This document shows positions 42,247 through 51,841 of a stretch of 64,000 nucleotides of DNA, piece by piece. Origin of the DNA: Pseudorhodobacter antarcticus (GTDB lineage Bacteria > Pseudomonadota > Alphaproteobacteria > Rhodobacterales > Rhodobacteraceae); assembly GCA_945860375.1 (NCBI GenBank), contig CAMAQR010000018.1, forward strand, positions 1 to 64,000. The letters are read 5' to 3'. How positions within the stretch are numbered: the stretch's first letter is position 1; each line of letters opens with the position of its first letter. The notes beneath the pieces were generated by a model. It ran no database searches and was not told the DNA's origin. It was given only the letters and a program-made list of their open reading frames with translations. A program made the translations under genes and the position numbers.

Positions 42247-43709
42247 GGAGCCTCTCCCAACCGCATCACGGCGATGCTGGCCGCCGGATCGTGCAAGGCG
42301 TCGGCAGCAACCGTCAGCCAAGCCATCAGCGGCCCCGCGAACACCGTTTGCGCCACCAGTGCCACCAAGGCCACCCCAATCGCCAGAACGGGCACCAGCG
42401 CAGGGGTCGCGCGCGCCACGCCTTCGGTTTTCCAAAACAGCACCGACCCGGCGCGGGCCAGACCCAGCATGGTCAGGAAAGACCCGGCCAGAATGACGCT
42501 CCACGCCAACGGGTCGCGCAGCGCGTCCATCACTTGCAGCTTGCCGATGAAGCCTGACAGCGGCGGCATTCCGGCCATGGCAATCGCCGCCACCATGAAC
42601 AGCGCCGCGATCGCGCCATGCAAAGGGGCCGCCGGGGTCAGACCGTCACCACGTTGTGCGCCGATCAGATCGGCCAACAAAAACAGCACCGCCATCGCCA
42701 TGGTCGAATGCAGCAGATAATACAGCGCCGCCGCCGTCGCCTGCGGCGTGCCCACTGAAACGGCCAAAAACAGCACGCCCATCGATCCGATTGCGGCAAA
42801 TGCCACCATCCTTGCCAGCCCGCGCGCGCCCAGAACCCCCAGCGCGCCAACGCCGATGGTGATCAGGGCGGCGGGCCACAGCAGCCCGGCCCAAAGCCCC
42901 GCCGTGGCCTCGGCCCCGAAGATCAGCGTGCCCAGACGGATCACCGCATAGGCCCCGACCTTGGTCATCACCGCAAACAACGCCGCCACCGGGCCGGGGG
43001 CCACCGCATAGGTGCCGGGCAGCCAGAACTGCATCGGCACCAGCGCGCCCTTGATCGCAAACACCAGCAGCAGCATCACCGCCGCCACCCGCATCAGTGC
43101 CACATCACCGGGCGGAAGTGTCGCCAGCTTCACCGCCATATCAGCCATGTTGAGCGTGCCCAGCACTGCATAAACCACCGACAGCCCGAACAGGAACAGC
43201 GTCGATCCCAGCAGGTTGAACGCCACATATTGCACGCCCGCCCGCAACCGATCCGCGCCACCGCCATGCACCATCAGCCCGTAAGAGGCGATCAGCAGCA
43301 CCTCGAAGAACACGAACAGGTTGAAGGCGTCGGCGGTCAGGAATGCCCCGTTCAACCCCATCAGTTGGAACATAAACAACGTGTGAAAATGTGCGCCGCG
43401 TTTGTCCCAGCCAGAACCCACCACATAGAGCAGCACGACCGCCGACAATCCAGCCACCAGCGCCAGCATCAAGGCAGTCAGCCGGTCCACCATCAGCGCA
43501 ATGCCAAAAGGTGCCGGCCAATGCCCCAGAAAATAGCCCTGCGGCCCCGCGCTGGCCTGCACCAGCAACACCACGGCCAGCGCGATCAGGGCGGCCGCGC
43601 CCAGCCCTGAAATCATCCGCTGCGCCGCAAGATTGCGCCGCGCCACCAACACGATCAGCCCGGCCAAAGCCGCAGGCAGAATGATGGGCGCGATGATGAA
43701 CTGGTTCAC
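42243..43709 (-). CDS. mrpD: Mrp/Pha antiporter subunit D
   Basis: A 488-residue, NuoM/N-like proton-translocating subunit with about 14 helices. The conserved Lys/Glu region is visible around FAIKGALVPMQFWLPGTYAVAPGP (read as two parts), then YYLLHSTMAMAVLFLLADL and MPPLSGFIGKL. It overlaps mrpC by 4 bases. Confidence 0.95.
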   Translation of the reverse strand: MNQFIIAPIILPAALAGLIVLVARRNLAAQRMISGLGAAALIALAVVLLVQASAGPQGYFLGHWPAPFGIALMVDRLTALMLALVAGLSAVVLLYVVGSGWDKRGAHFHTLFMFQLMGLNGAFLTADAFNLFVFFEVLLIASYGLMVHGGGADRLRAGVQYVAFNLLGSTLFLFGLSVVYAVLGTLNMADMAVKLATLPPGDVALMRVAAVMLLLVFAIKGALVPMQFWLPGTYAVAPGPVAALFAVMTKVGAYAVIRLGTLIFGAEATAGLWAGLLWPAALITIGVGALGVLGARGLARMVAFAAIGSMGVLFLAVSVGTPQATAAALYYLLHSTMAMAVLFLLADLIGAQRGDGLTPAAPLHGAIAALFMVAAIAMAGMPPLSGFIGKLQVMDALRDPLAWSVILAGSFLTMLGLARAGSVLFWKTEGVARATPALVPVLAIGVALVALVAQTVFAGPLMAWLTVAADALHDPAASIAVMRLGEAP

Positions 43710-44032
43710 GCTGCGCCCCCATCCACCCGGTCATCGCCCGAATGCAGATAGGCCCCCAAAGCCATGATGACGATCACCGCCGTCATGGCGAAGGAAATCA
43801 CAATCGCTGTCAGGACAAGCGCTTGCGGCAATGGGTCGGTATAGCCCGCAGCCCCGTCACGGATGATCGGCGGCAGGCCGGGGGCCAGACGCCCGGAGGC
43901 AAAGATGAAGATGTTCACAGCGTAAGACAGCAGCGACAGCCCGACAATCACCGGAAAGGTTCGCTGCCGCAGGATCAGGTAGACCCCACCCGCCACCATC
44001 GCACCGATGGCAATTGCAACCAATGCCTCCAT
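43706..44032 (-). CDS. mrpC: Mrp/Pha antiporter subunit C
   Basis: A 108-residue NuoK-like subunit with three helices: GVYLILRQRTFPVIVGL, SYAVNIFIFASGR and QALVLTAIVISFAMTAV. The normal family length. It shares one base with the mrpAB stop. Confidence 0.95.
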   Translation of the reverse strand: MEALVAIAIGAMVAGGVYLILRQRTFPVIVGLSLLSYAVNIFIFASGRLAPGLPPIIRDGAAGYTDPLPQALVLTAIVISFAMTAVIVIMALGAYLHSGDDRVDGGAA

Positions 44033-46842
44033 CAGCGCGGCCCCCCGTCATAGGGCGCATCCGACGCGATCTCGCCCGCACGCTGCCCTATCCGTGACAA
44101 CGACGCCAGCACCAGCATCACCGCGCCCAGCACGCAAAGGAACACCCCGAGATCGAACAGCGCCGCTGTAGCCAGCTCAAAATCCTCCAGCGGCGGCAGG
44201 TGGACATGGGCGAAATAGCTGGTCAGGAAGGGTCGGCCAAAGGCCATCGACCCCAGCCCGGTCGCCGTGGCGACCAAGATACCCGCGCCGATCAGACCGT
44301 GAAACGGAACGCGCTGTCGCTTTGCCGTCCAACCCTGCCCCGAGGCCAGATACTGCAGCACCACTGCAATCGCGAACACCAACCCGGCGACAAATCCACC
44401 GCCGGGCATATTGTGCCCGCGCAGGTAGATATACACCCCGACCAGCATCACAAACGGCATCATGATCCGGGTCGCCACCACAAAGATCATCGGATGCCGG
44501 TCGCCTGCATCATCGAGATGGGGCTGTGTCGCCAGCAGACGGTCATTGGCCGCACCGGGCGACAGCAGCCCCTCGACCAGTGCGAAAACGATCAGGGCGG
44601 CAATGCCCAGAACGATGATTTCGCCGTAGGTGTCAAAGCCGCGAAAATCGACGATGATGGTGTTGACGGCATTGCTGCCCCCCGCGCCCGGCAGCGATTG
44701 CGCCAGATGAAACCCGGAAATCGGCGGGAAGGCTGGCCCGCGCATCATGGTGGCATAGGCCAGCGCCGCTGCACCGATGCCCGCAACAGCCGCCACCGCG
44801 CCATCGCGCAAGCGTCGCAGCGCCCCACTTTCGCGCGGGGTGGTTTTCGGCAAGAAGTTCAGGCCCAGCAGCATCAGCACGATCGTCACCACCTCGACCG
44901 CAATCTGCGTCAGCGCCAGATCGGGGGCGGACAGATAGGCGAACCCCGCCGACAGGATCAGCCCGACCACACCCAGCAGCAGCAGCGCCAGCACCCGGTT
45001 GCGGTGCAAGACCACCGCTCCGACCATCGCGGCCATCATCACCGCCCAAGCCAAAGCTGGGGCGAACTCGATGACGGTGCCGCTACGGGTGCTGGGGCTG
45101 TGGCTGCCCCCGGCAAAGGCATAGACGCAGGCCGCAACGATCGCCACAACCGCTATTGCCGCAAAACGGGTGAAGGCACCATCGTGCAGCGCATCCGTCA
45201 ACCGCCGCGCCGCGTTGACCGCCGCCGCCATCAGGGCATCGAAAGCGCGTTTGCCGTCGGGCAAAGGCAACCGCCATGTTGCAAGGCGCGCGTGCAGCCC
45301 CAGCAGCCCGAAACCACCGCCAAAGGCCGCAACCGACATCCACAAGGCGGGGCTTTCAACACCATGCCACAGCGCCAGATGGATATGTGCAGGCGTGCCC
45401 GTGACCGCCGCTGCCGCCACATCGACCAGACCGGCCAGCATCAGCATCGGCGCTGCGCCCGAAGCGACCACCACCGCAACCAAAACCGCCGGTGCCGCCC
45501 ACAACCCGATCCCCGGATCATGCGGATGCGCCGGATAGTCGCGCCGCACCGGCCCGCCAAACGCCTGTATCAACAGCCGCAGCGTGTAGGCCACCGACAG
45601 TGCCGCGCCAGCCGTCGCCATGACCTGCACCCAAAGTCCGGTCTGCGCCGCCTCTTGCAGCATCATTTCTTTCGACAAGAATCCGTTCAACGGCGGCACT
45701 CCGGCCATCGACAACCCGGCCACCACCATCAGCCCGAATGTCACCGGCATCAAATGCCGCAAGCCGCCCAGAAGGCGCAAATCACGGGTGTGGGCGGCGT
45801 GGTCAATGATCCCCACCCCCATGAACAACGCGGCCTTGAAACTGGCATGGCACAAAATGTGCAGCATCGCCGCCTGCGCGGCCTCAGGCGTGCCAAGGCC
45901 CAGAAGAAACGTGATCAGCCCCAGATGGCTGACGGTGGAATAAGCCAGGACCGCCTTCAGATCGGTCTTGAACAGCGCCACGGCTGCGGCAAAGACCATG
46001 GTGGCCAGTCCGGTCGTGGCCACGATGTCAAACCAAACGTCAGTCCCCGCCAAAACCGGCCACAGTCGTGCCATCAGGAACAGGCCCGCTTTCACCATGG
46101 TCGCGGAATGCAGATAGGCCGACACCGGCGTCGGGGCTGCCATCGCATGTGGCAACCAGAACTGGAACGGCAGCTGCGCCGATTTGGCAAAGGCCCCCAG
46201 CAAGATCAGCACCAGCATCGGCAGATACAGCGGATCGGCCTGCACCACATCGGCGCGTGTCAGGATCACCGACAGATCATAGCTGCCCGCCACCTGGCCC
46301 AGCATCAGCAGCCCTGCCATCAGCGCAAGCCCGCCGCCGCCCGTGATCGCCAAAGCCATCCGCGCGCCTTGGCGCCCTTCGGCGGTGTGCGACCAGTACC
46401 CGATCAACAGAAACGACGACAGTGAGGTCAGCTCCCAGAACACCAGCAAAAGCAGGATGTTGTCGGACAGAACGATCCCCAGCATGGCGCCTTGGAACAG
46501 CAATAAGTAGGTGTAAAACCGTCCCATCGGGTCGGCAGGGCTCAGATAAAATCGGGCGTAAAGGATGATCAGCAAGCCGATGCCCAGGATCAGCAGCGCA
46601 AACAGCAGCCCCAGCCCGTCCAGCATGAAATGCGCGTTCAGGCCAAGGCCCGGCAGCCAGGCGATCTGCGCCTGCACCACCTGACCCGCCATCACCGCAG
46701 GCACCAGCGGGGCCAGCAACAGCAGACACAGCGCCGTCACAGCCCCCGTCACCACGGCGCAGGCGTTGCGGCCAAAGCCAATCGCCAGCCCGGGCAGGAC
46801 AGCACCCAGAAAGGGCAGGGCGGCAATCAAGGCAAGGCTCAT
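44032..46842 (-). CDS. mrpAB: fused Mrp/Pha antiporter subunits A and B
   Basis: A 936-residue protein. The N-terminal ~500 residues are NuoL-like (FLLIGYWSHTAEGRQGARMA, FWLPHAMAAPTPVSAYLHSA, SHLGLITFLLGLG, CHASFKAALFMGVG). The MrpA C-terminal region follows. From about residue 790 an MrpB domain is fused in (VVATRIMMPFVMLVGVYIYL, RGHNMPGGGFVAGL). No separate mrpB exists between it and mrpC, matching the PhaAB arrangement of rhizobia. Start ATG 46842; ribosome site AAGGA about 11 bases upstream. The complex exchanges Na+ or K+ for protons. Confidence 0.95.
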   Translation of the reverse strand: MSLALIAALPFLGAVLPGLAIGFGRNACAVVTGAVTALCLLLLAPLVPAVMAGQVVQAQIAWLPGLGLNAHFMLDGLGLLFALLILGIGLLIILYARFYLSPADPMGRFYTYLLLFQGAMLGIVLSDNILLLLVFWELTSLSSFLLIGYWSHTAEGRQGARMALAITGGGGLALMAGLLMLGQVAGSYDLSVILTRADVVQADPLYLPMLVLILLGAFAKSAQLPFQFWLPHAMAAPTPVSAYLHSATMVKAGLFLMARLWPVLAGTDVWFDIVATTGLATMVFAAAVALFKTDLKAVLAYSTVSHLGLITFLLGLGTPEAAQAAMLHILCHASFKAALFMGVGIIDHAAHTRDLRLLGGLRHLMPVTFGLMVVAGLSMAGVPPLNGFLSKEMMLQEAAQTGLWVQVMATAGAALSVAYTLRLLIQAFGGPVRRDYPAHPHDPGIGLWAAPAVLVAVVVASGAAPMLMLAGLVDVAAAAVTGTPAHIHLALWHGVESPALWMSVAAFGGGFGLLGLHARLATWRLPLPDGKRAFDALMAAAVNAARRLTDALHDGAFTRFAAIAVVAIVAACVYAFAGGSHSPSTRSGTVIEFAPALAWAVMMAAMVGAVVLHRNRVLALLLLGVVGLILSAGFAYLSAPDLALTQIAVEVVTIVLMLLGLNFLPKTTPRESGALRRLRDGAVAAVAGIGAAALAYATMMRGPAFPPISGFHLAQSLPGAGGSNAVNTIIVDFRGFDTYGEIIVLGIAALIVFALVEGLLSPGAANDRLLATQPHLDDAGDRHPMIFVVATRIMMPFVMLVGVYIYLRGHNMPGGGFVAGLVFAIAVVLQYLASGQGWTAKRQRVPFHGLIGAGILVATATGLGSMAFGRPFLTSYFAHVHLPPLEDFELATAALFDLGVFLCVLGAVMLVLASLSRIGQRAGEIASDAPYDGGPR

Positions 46843-46969
46843 AAGGGCGGAAATCCTTGTCGTCTCTAGGCATTGCGCCTTGGGTCCAACGCGGTGCTGG
46901 GTTTGCGCCAAGATAAGCACACCACCCATGGTTTCAAGCGCAAACGCCCGCATGGGCCGAAAACCGGTG

Positions 46970-48196
46970 TCAGGCGTCGCGGCTGGCGGCGTTCTGGTCC
47001 AGCAGATAGCGCTGCGACAACGGGATCGCGGCGGCCCCTAAAGACCGGGCCTGCGCGCCCACCGTGCCCTCGCGGATCACCGGAGGCGTCACGCCGGCCA
47101 TGTCCATACGGTCCAACGCCGCCTGCGTGCGCCGGGTGATTTCGGCGCGCACCGCGACCGGCATCCAGCCGTCGATCAGCACCGCTTCAAGCTCCAGCAG
47201 GCTGGCGGCTGACAGGATGGCCGAGGCCAGACCTTCGGCAGCCCCGTCCAACCAATCGGACAGCACGGCGTCGCTGACCGTCCAATGATCGGGGCTTTCC
47301 CACAGGAAATCCGAACTTTCCCCCGCCGCCGTCATCGCATCGGCCAGCGTCGCCAGGGACGCCGCCGCAAACAGCCGCCGCATGCGCCCATCAGGGCCGG
47401 GCACCGGAATCGGCCCCACACCCGCCGCGTTGCCTGTGCGTCCCAGAAACAACTGTCCGTTCAGAACCAGACCGCCGCCGATGAAAGTGCCAAAGTAGAA
47501 GTAAAGGAAATCGCGGGGGCGTTCGCCGGTGCCAAACACCAGTTCCGCGCCACAGGCCGAGGTGGCGTCGTTCTGCACATAGACTGGCAGTCCCGACAGC
47601 GCCGCCAGTTCCGCCTGAATGTCACGGTCGCGCCAAGCGTCCATCTCGGCCTGTGGGGCGCCGATGGATTGCACCCAGTTCCACAGCTGAAACGGCATCG
47701 CCACGCCCATGCCGCTGATCCGGTTGCGCGCAGCGGGGGTCATATGCGCCGACACCAACGGCAAGGCGCGGGCGACAAAGGCCACCACGGCGCTGGGGGT
47801 GGGATAGCGGTAAATCTGCCGGTTGGTCGCCACCACCCGGCCCAGAAAATCGACCAAGGTCAGATCAGCAGACCGCCGCCCGATCTTCAGCCCCAGAAAG
47901 AACGCGCCCTCGGGGTTCAAGGACATCGGCACCGACGGTTGACCGATGCGGCCCCGGACGGGTTCACCGCGCAGCAGCAGTCCGTCCTGCTCCAGCGCCC
48001 GCATGATGACCGAAATGGTCTGTGCCGACAGCCCGGTGATCCGCGCGATGTCCGATTTCGCGAGCGCCCCATGCTGGCGCACCAAGGACAGCACCAACCG
48101 TTCATTGTGGGCGCGCATGCCTGACTGATTGGACCCGCGCAGACCAACGTCGTCGCTGCCGCTTCGGTCGATCAGGTATTCTGCGTCCTGTGGCAT
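46970..48196 (-). CDS. frcR: ROK-family transcriptional regulator (FrcR-like)
   Basis: A 408-residue repressor. The N-terminal helix-turn-helix is ALAKSDIARITGLSAQTISV; the C-terminal ROK sugar-kinase-like domain has GVAMPFQLW, YVQNDATSACGAEL and GGGLVLNGQLFLGRTGNAAG. It lies after a mutarotase gene and opposite frcBCAK. The Sinorhizobium meliloti frc locus also has a ROK regulator, so the symbol is by analogy. A matching palindrome lies upstream of frcB. Confidence 0.85.
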   Translation of the reverse strand: MPQDAEYLIDRSGSDDVGLRGSNQSGMRAHNERLVLSLVRQHGALAKSDIARITGLSAQTISVIMRALEQDGLLLRGEPVRGRIGQPSVPMSLNPEGAFFLGLKIGRRSADLTLVDFLGRVVATNRQIYRYPTPSAVVAFVARALPLVSAHMTPAARNRISGMGVAMPFQLWNWVQSIGAPQAEMDAWRDRDIQAELAALSGLPVYVQNDATSACGAELVFGTGERPRDFLYFYFGTFIGGGLVLNGQLFLGRTGNAAGVGPIPVPGPDGRMRRLFAAASLATLADAMTAAGESSDFLWESPDHWTVSDAVLSDWLDGAAEGLASAILSAASLLELEAVLIDGWMPVAVRAEITRRTQAALDRMDMAGVTPPVIREGTVGAQARSLGAAAIPLSQRYLLDQNAASRDA

Positions 48197-48204
48197 CGCT
48201 TTCC

Positions 48205-48630
48205 CTACGGCTTGTCGGACGGCAGTATCACGCCCTTGCGCAGGATCACATTGGCAAAGGGCTGCGGTTCTGACGTGGCCACAATCGCGTAGGCTGCCCG
48301 GATCCGCGGATAAAGGGCCGGGCCATCCAGAGGCGTCGCGGAGAGGCCAAGCGCTGTGGCCTGCACAATCGCGTCGATCTGGTGATGGATCGGGGCGCTT
48401 TGGGCGGCGTCATTGTTCAAAGCGGCCCGAAAAGCGCCTTCAACCGGCAACACCTGCAGGATCGCGGTCAGCACCGCCGCCATATCCAATCCATCGGCGC
48501 GGATCACCCGTCGGCCATGCTCTGCTGCGGGATAATTGCCATCCACCAAAGCGATTTCGTCCCCATGCCCCATGGCGCGCAGGGCGTGCAGCATGTCTGG
48601 GCCCAACAGTGAGGGAATTCCGATAAGCAT
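48205..48630 (-). CDS. RbsD/FucU-family sugar mutarotase
   Basis: A 141-residue RbsD/FucU protein interconverting sugar anomers. The signature is ALRAMGHGDEIALVDGNYPA. It looks closer to FucU than to RbsD. Start ATG 48630 (MLIGIPSLL); a longer frame to 48717 runs into the promoter. It is the first gene of a unit with the ROK regulator, 8 bases apart, and likely serves the sugar imported by the adjacent transporter. Confidence 0.88.
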   Translation of the reverse strand: MLIGIPSLLGPDMLHALRAMGHGDEIALVDGNYPAAEHGRRVIRADGLDMAAVLTAILQVLPVEGAFRAALNNDAAQSAPIHHQIDAIVQATALGLSATPLDGPALYPRIRAAYAIVATSEPQPFANVILRKGVILPSDKP

Positions 48631-48718
48631 GGCAGCATTGGCCTTCCGTGAACGATTTCGGGGCGACACACGCCCCGTGTAAAGCGCCAGACTGCGGGCT
48701 GGGGGCGAGTCTGTCAAT

Positions 48719-48739
48719 AATAAATCACTCTGATTTATT
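48719..48739. promoter_or_regulatory. operator palindrome of the frc locus
   Basis: AATAAATCA-CTC-TGATTTATT, perfect 9-bp arms, in the 224-base spacer between the mutarotase/ROK unit and frcB. AT-rich palindromes of this kind are bound by ROK repressors such as Mlc and NagC. A TTGAC box follows at 48744-48748, and a second palindrome, CGTCAATTGACG, lies at 48765-48776. Confidence 0.6.
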
Positions 48740-48854
48740 TATCTTGACGCAAGCGAGGGAATCGCGTCAATTGACGTCATCGCTGGGCTGACACGGCACG
48801 GACGAAAGACTTTCGACCGGGGGCAAACCCCACAATTCCTTGGGACGACGACCT

Positions 48855-49868
48855 ATGAAATTCAATTCCAAAGCTTTGCTCGGTGCGGCGGCTATCGCGC
48901 TGATCGCAGGTTCGGCTTCGGCTGCTGATTTGGCTTGCCTGATCACCAAAAACAACACCAACCCCTTCTTCGTAAAGATGAAAGAGGGCGCTGAGGCTGC
49001 TGCAACCGCGGCTGGCATGGACTTCCAGGCCTATGCTGGCGAAAAAGACGGCGACGCTGCTCCGCAGATCACCGCGATTGAAAACTGCGTGGCTGCCGGC
49101 GCCAAGGGTATCCTTGTGACCCCGTCGAACGACTCGGTTGGCCCGGCTCTGAAGGCTGCCCGCGCTGCTGGCATTCTGGTCATCGCGCTGGACACCCCTT
49201 TGGCTGATGCCGAAGCACAGGACATGACCTTTGCAACCGACAACTTCCAGGCGGGTCTGCTGATCGGTCAGTGGGCTGCTGCCACCATGGGTGAAGGCGC
49301 CGCGACCGCCAAGATCGCCATGCTTGACATCAACAAGGACAACATCTCGGTTGACGTCCAGCGCGACACCGGCTTCCTCGTTGGCTTTGGCATCGAAGTG
49401 CCGGATCTGTCGGTCATGGGTTCGGAAACCGACGCCCGCGTGATCGGTCACGAAACCTCGGACGCAAACCCAGAAGGCGGTCTGCGCGCGATGGAAACCC
49501 TGCTGGCCAAAGACCCGGACATCAACGTGGTCTACACGATCAACGAGCCTGCGGCTGAGGGCGCCTATCAGGCCCTGAAGAATGCTGGCAAAGAAGGTCA
49601 GGCGATCATCGTTTCGGTTGACGGCGGCTGCCCTGGCATCGCTTCGGTCAAAGGCGGCGTCATCGGCGCAACCTCGCAGCAGTATCCACTGTTGATGGCG
49701 GCCAAGGGCGTCGAAGCCATCGCTGCTTTCGCCAAAGACGGCACCAAGCCAGCGGCGACCGAAGGTCTGTCCTTCTTCAACACCGGTGTGAACCTTGTCA
49801 CTGACAAGCCAGCTGCCGGCGTCGAGTCGATCGACAGCACCAAAGGCACCGAGCTCTGCTGGGGCTGA
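48855..49868 (+). CDS. frcB: sugar ABC transporter periplasmic binding protein (FrcB-like)
   Basis: A 337-residue periplasmic type-I binding protein. The signal peptide is MKFNSKALLGAAAIALIAGS-ASA before AD. The mature protein starts with the ribose/fructose-type LACLITKNNTNPFFVKMKEG, and INEPAAEGAYQAL and IVSVDGGCPGI follow. It is most like FrcB, which binds fructose (also mannose and ribose). It has unusually Lys/Thr-rich, optimal-looking codon use for high expression. A double hairpin separates it from frcC. Confidence 0.88.
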   Translation: MKFNSKALLGAAAIALIAGSASAADLACLITKNNTNPFFVKMKEGAEAAATAAGMDFQAYAGEKDGDAAPQITAIENCVAAGAKGILVTPSNDSVGPALKAARAAGILVIALDTPLADAEAQDMTFATDNFQAGLLIGQWAAATMGEGAATAKIAMLDINKDNISVDVQRDTGFLVGFGIEVPDLSVMGSETDARVIGHETSDANPEGGLRAMETLLAKDPDINVVYTINEPAAEGAYQALKNAGKEGQAIIVSVDGGCPGIASVKGGVIGATSQQYPLLMAAKGVEAIAAFAKDGTKPAATEGLSFFNTGVNLVTDKPAAGVESIDSTKGTELCWG

Positions 49869-49896
49869 TACCACCCCACAAAGTGGCTTGATTAAC

Positions 49897-49952
49897 AGAA
49901 GGGCGGCTTTACAGTCGCCCTTCTTCATAGGCGAAACCCGAGTTGGGTTTCG
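49897..49952 (+). terminator. double hairpin between frcB and frcC
   Basis: Hairpin 1 is AGAAGGGCG (49897-49905) with CGCCCTTCT (49916-49924). Hairpin 2 is CGAAACCC (49932-49939) with GGGTTTCG (49945-49952). No T run follows. Such structures after binding-protein genes usually give partial termination or protect the 5' mRNA, so that more FrcB than FrcC is made. Confidence 0.6.
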
Positions 49953-49979
49953 GGTCATCACCGGGGGGAAACCGAAGCG

Positions 49980-51059
49980 ATGAGCGTAGAAGACGCGCCA
50001 ACCAAAACCATTTCCGATTTCGAGGCAGCGCTGACCAAAGCCGATACGGCGGTCGCGGCCTTTGAGCGGGATGACAAATCCTTCATCCCGGTGCTGCGCG
50101 GCTATCTGCGCAGCTACCCCACCATGATCCCCGCCCTTGTTCTGATGATCTCGATCATCGCGTTCAGCATCATCGCTCCGCGCTTTCTGGGTGTGGGCGC
50201 GCTGTCGACCGTGCTGAAGCAGGTGACGGTCACGGGCTTTGTCGCTCTGGCGCAGACGCTGGTGATCCTGACGGCGGGCATTGACCTGTCGGTGGGCGCA
50301 ATCCTTGTGATGACTTCGCTGATCATGGGCAATCTGGCCGTGATCACCGGGTTGCCGGTGGGCATTGCGGTGCTGATTGGCTTGTTCTTTGGCGGGTTGA
50401 TGGGCTTTATCAACGGCGTTCTGGTCGCCAAGATGAAGTTGCCGCCCTTTATCGTGACGCCGGGCACGCTGTCGATCTTCAACGCATTGAAGCTTTGGTA
50501 TTCGGGGTCCGAATCCATCCGCAACGTGGATATCGAAGCGCAGGCCCCGGCTTTGCTGTGGTTTGGCAAGGGCATCAACTATGGTGGTGCAAGTCTGACC
50601 TATGGCGGTATCACCTTGATATTGCTGGCGGCTGTGCTGTGGTATGTGTTGAACCAAACCGCTTGGGGCCGTCACGTCCATGCGATAGGCGATGACCCGG
50701 ATGCGGCGATGCTGTCGGGTATCCGCGTGGATCGCACCCTGATTTCGGTTTACGCCGTGGCTGGCCTGATCTGTGGCTTTGCGGCCTGGATTGCGATTGG
50801 CCGGGTGGGGTCGGTGTCGCCGATTGCCTTTGATACCGTGAACCTTGGCTCTATCACCGCCGTGGTGATCGGTGGCACGTCCTTGTTCGGCGGCCGTGGG
50901 TCGATTGTCGGCTCGGTGCTGGGGGCGTTTATTGTGGGTGTGTTCAACACTGGCTTGTCCTTGGCTGGGGTGGATGATTACTGGCAGATGTTCGCGGCAG
51001 GGTGCCTTGTGATCATCGCCGTTGCACTTGACCAATGGCTGCGGAGGGCTTCGCAATGA
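49980..51059 (+). CDS. frcC: sugar ABC transporter permease (FrcC-like)
   Basis: A 359-residue membrane permease of the ribose/xylose/fructose group, with about 9-10 helices after a 40-residue cytoplasmic head. Family blocks are LVILTAGIDLSVGAI, GVLVAKMKLPPFIVTPGT and GSVLGAFIVGVFNTGLSL. The stop overlaps frcA by 4 bases. Confidence 0.92.
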   Translation: MSVEDAPTKTISDFEAALTKADTAVAAFERDDKSFIPVLRGYLRSYPTMIPALVLMISIIAFSIIAPRFLGVGALSTVLKQVTVTGFVALAQTLVILTAGIDLSVGAILVMTSLIMGNLAVITGLPVGIAVLIGLFFGGLMGFINGVLVAKMKLPPFIVTPGTLSIFNALKLWYSGSESIRNVDIEAQAPALLWFGKGINYGGASLTYGGITLILLAAVLWYVLNQTAWGRHVHAIGDDPDAAMLSGIRVDRTLISVYAVAGLICGFAAWIAIGRVGSVSPIAFDTVNLGSITAVVIGGTSLFGGRGSIVGSVLGAFIVGVFNTGLSLAGVDDYWQMFAAGCLVIIAVALDQWLRRASQ

Positions 51060-51841
51060 CACCTGTAACCCCAATTCTGCGCGCGCGCGGGTTGATGAAG
51101 CGTTATGGCACCGTCGTCGCCATGAACGGTGCGGATTTTGACTTGAACGCAGGCGAGATTGTGGCCGTGATCGGTGACAACGGGGCGGGCAAATCGACGC
51201 TGATCAAGGCGCTGTCGGGGGCCGTCATCCCCGACCACGGTACCATTGAGCTTGATGGCGCTGTCGTCAATTTCCGGGGGCCGGAAGACGCCCGTGCTGA
51301 AGGCATTGAGACGGTTTATCAAAACCTTGCGATGTCTCCGGCGCTGTCGATTGCCGACAACATGTTTCTGGGTCGCGAATGGCGCAAGCCCGGTTTCCTG
51401 GGGACGGTGCTGCGTCAGATGGACAGACCGCGGATGGAGCAATTCGCCCGCGACAAGCTGTCGGAACTGGGGCTGATGACCATTCAGAACATCCACCAGA
51501 CCGTGGAAACCTTGTCCGGCGGTCAGCGTCAGGGCGTGGCTGTGGCGCGTGCGGCGGCCTTTGGGTCGCGCGTGGTGATCCTGGATGAACCGACGGCGGC
51601 GCTGGGCGTCAAGGAAAGCCGCCGGGTGCTGGAACTGATCCGCGACGTCCGCGCGCGTGGCATTCCGATCATCCTGATCAGCCACAATATGCCGCATGTG
51701 TTTGAAGTCGCTGATCGAATTCACATCCACCGCTTGGGTCGCCGTCTGTGCGAGATCAACCCGAAGGACTATTCGATGTCGGACGCGGTGGCCTTCATGA
51801 CCGGGGCCAAGCTGCCCGAAGGCGTGACCGAGCCAGCATGA
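51056..51841 (+). CDS. frcA: sugar ABC transporter ATPase (FrcA-like)
   Basis: A 261-residue single-domain ATPase (RbsA/XylG proteins have two domains). Walker A GDNGAGKST, signature LSGGQRQGVAVARA, Walker B VVILDEPTAAL and the H-loop ISHNM are all intact. It overlaps frcC and frcK by 4 bases each. Confidence 0.95.
   Translation: MTPVTPILRARGLMKRYGTVVAMNGADFDLNAGEIVAVIGDNGAGKSTLIKALSGAVIPDHGTIELDGAVVNFRGPEDARAEGIETVYQNLAMSPALSIADNMFLGREWRKPGFLGTVLRQMDRPRMEQFARDKLSELGLMTIQNIHQTVETLSGGQRQGVAVARAAAFGSRVVILDEPTAALGVKESRRVLELIRDVRARGIPIILISHNMPHVFEVADRIHIHRLGRRLCEINPKDYSMSDAVAFMTGAKLPEGVTEPA

Noticed and set aside
44200..46425. A 741-codon open frame on the plus strand opposite mrpAB
   Set aside because: Its translation is Gln/Arg/His-rich without recognisable motifs, as expected for the mirror of a high-GC membrane-protein gene; mrpAB is certain.
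48777..51074. A 765-codon minus-strand frame opposite frcB and frcC
   Set aside because: Same mirror-frame effect; the plus-strand genes have full family motifs and ribosome sites.
51748..51838. An upstream in-frame extension of frcK
   Set aside because: It overlaps frcA by 90 bases; ATG 51838 gives the usual ATGA overlap and the normal kinase N-terminus.
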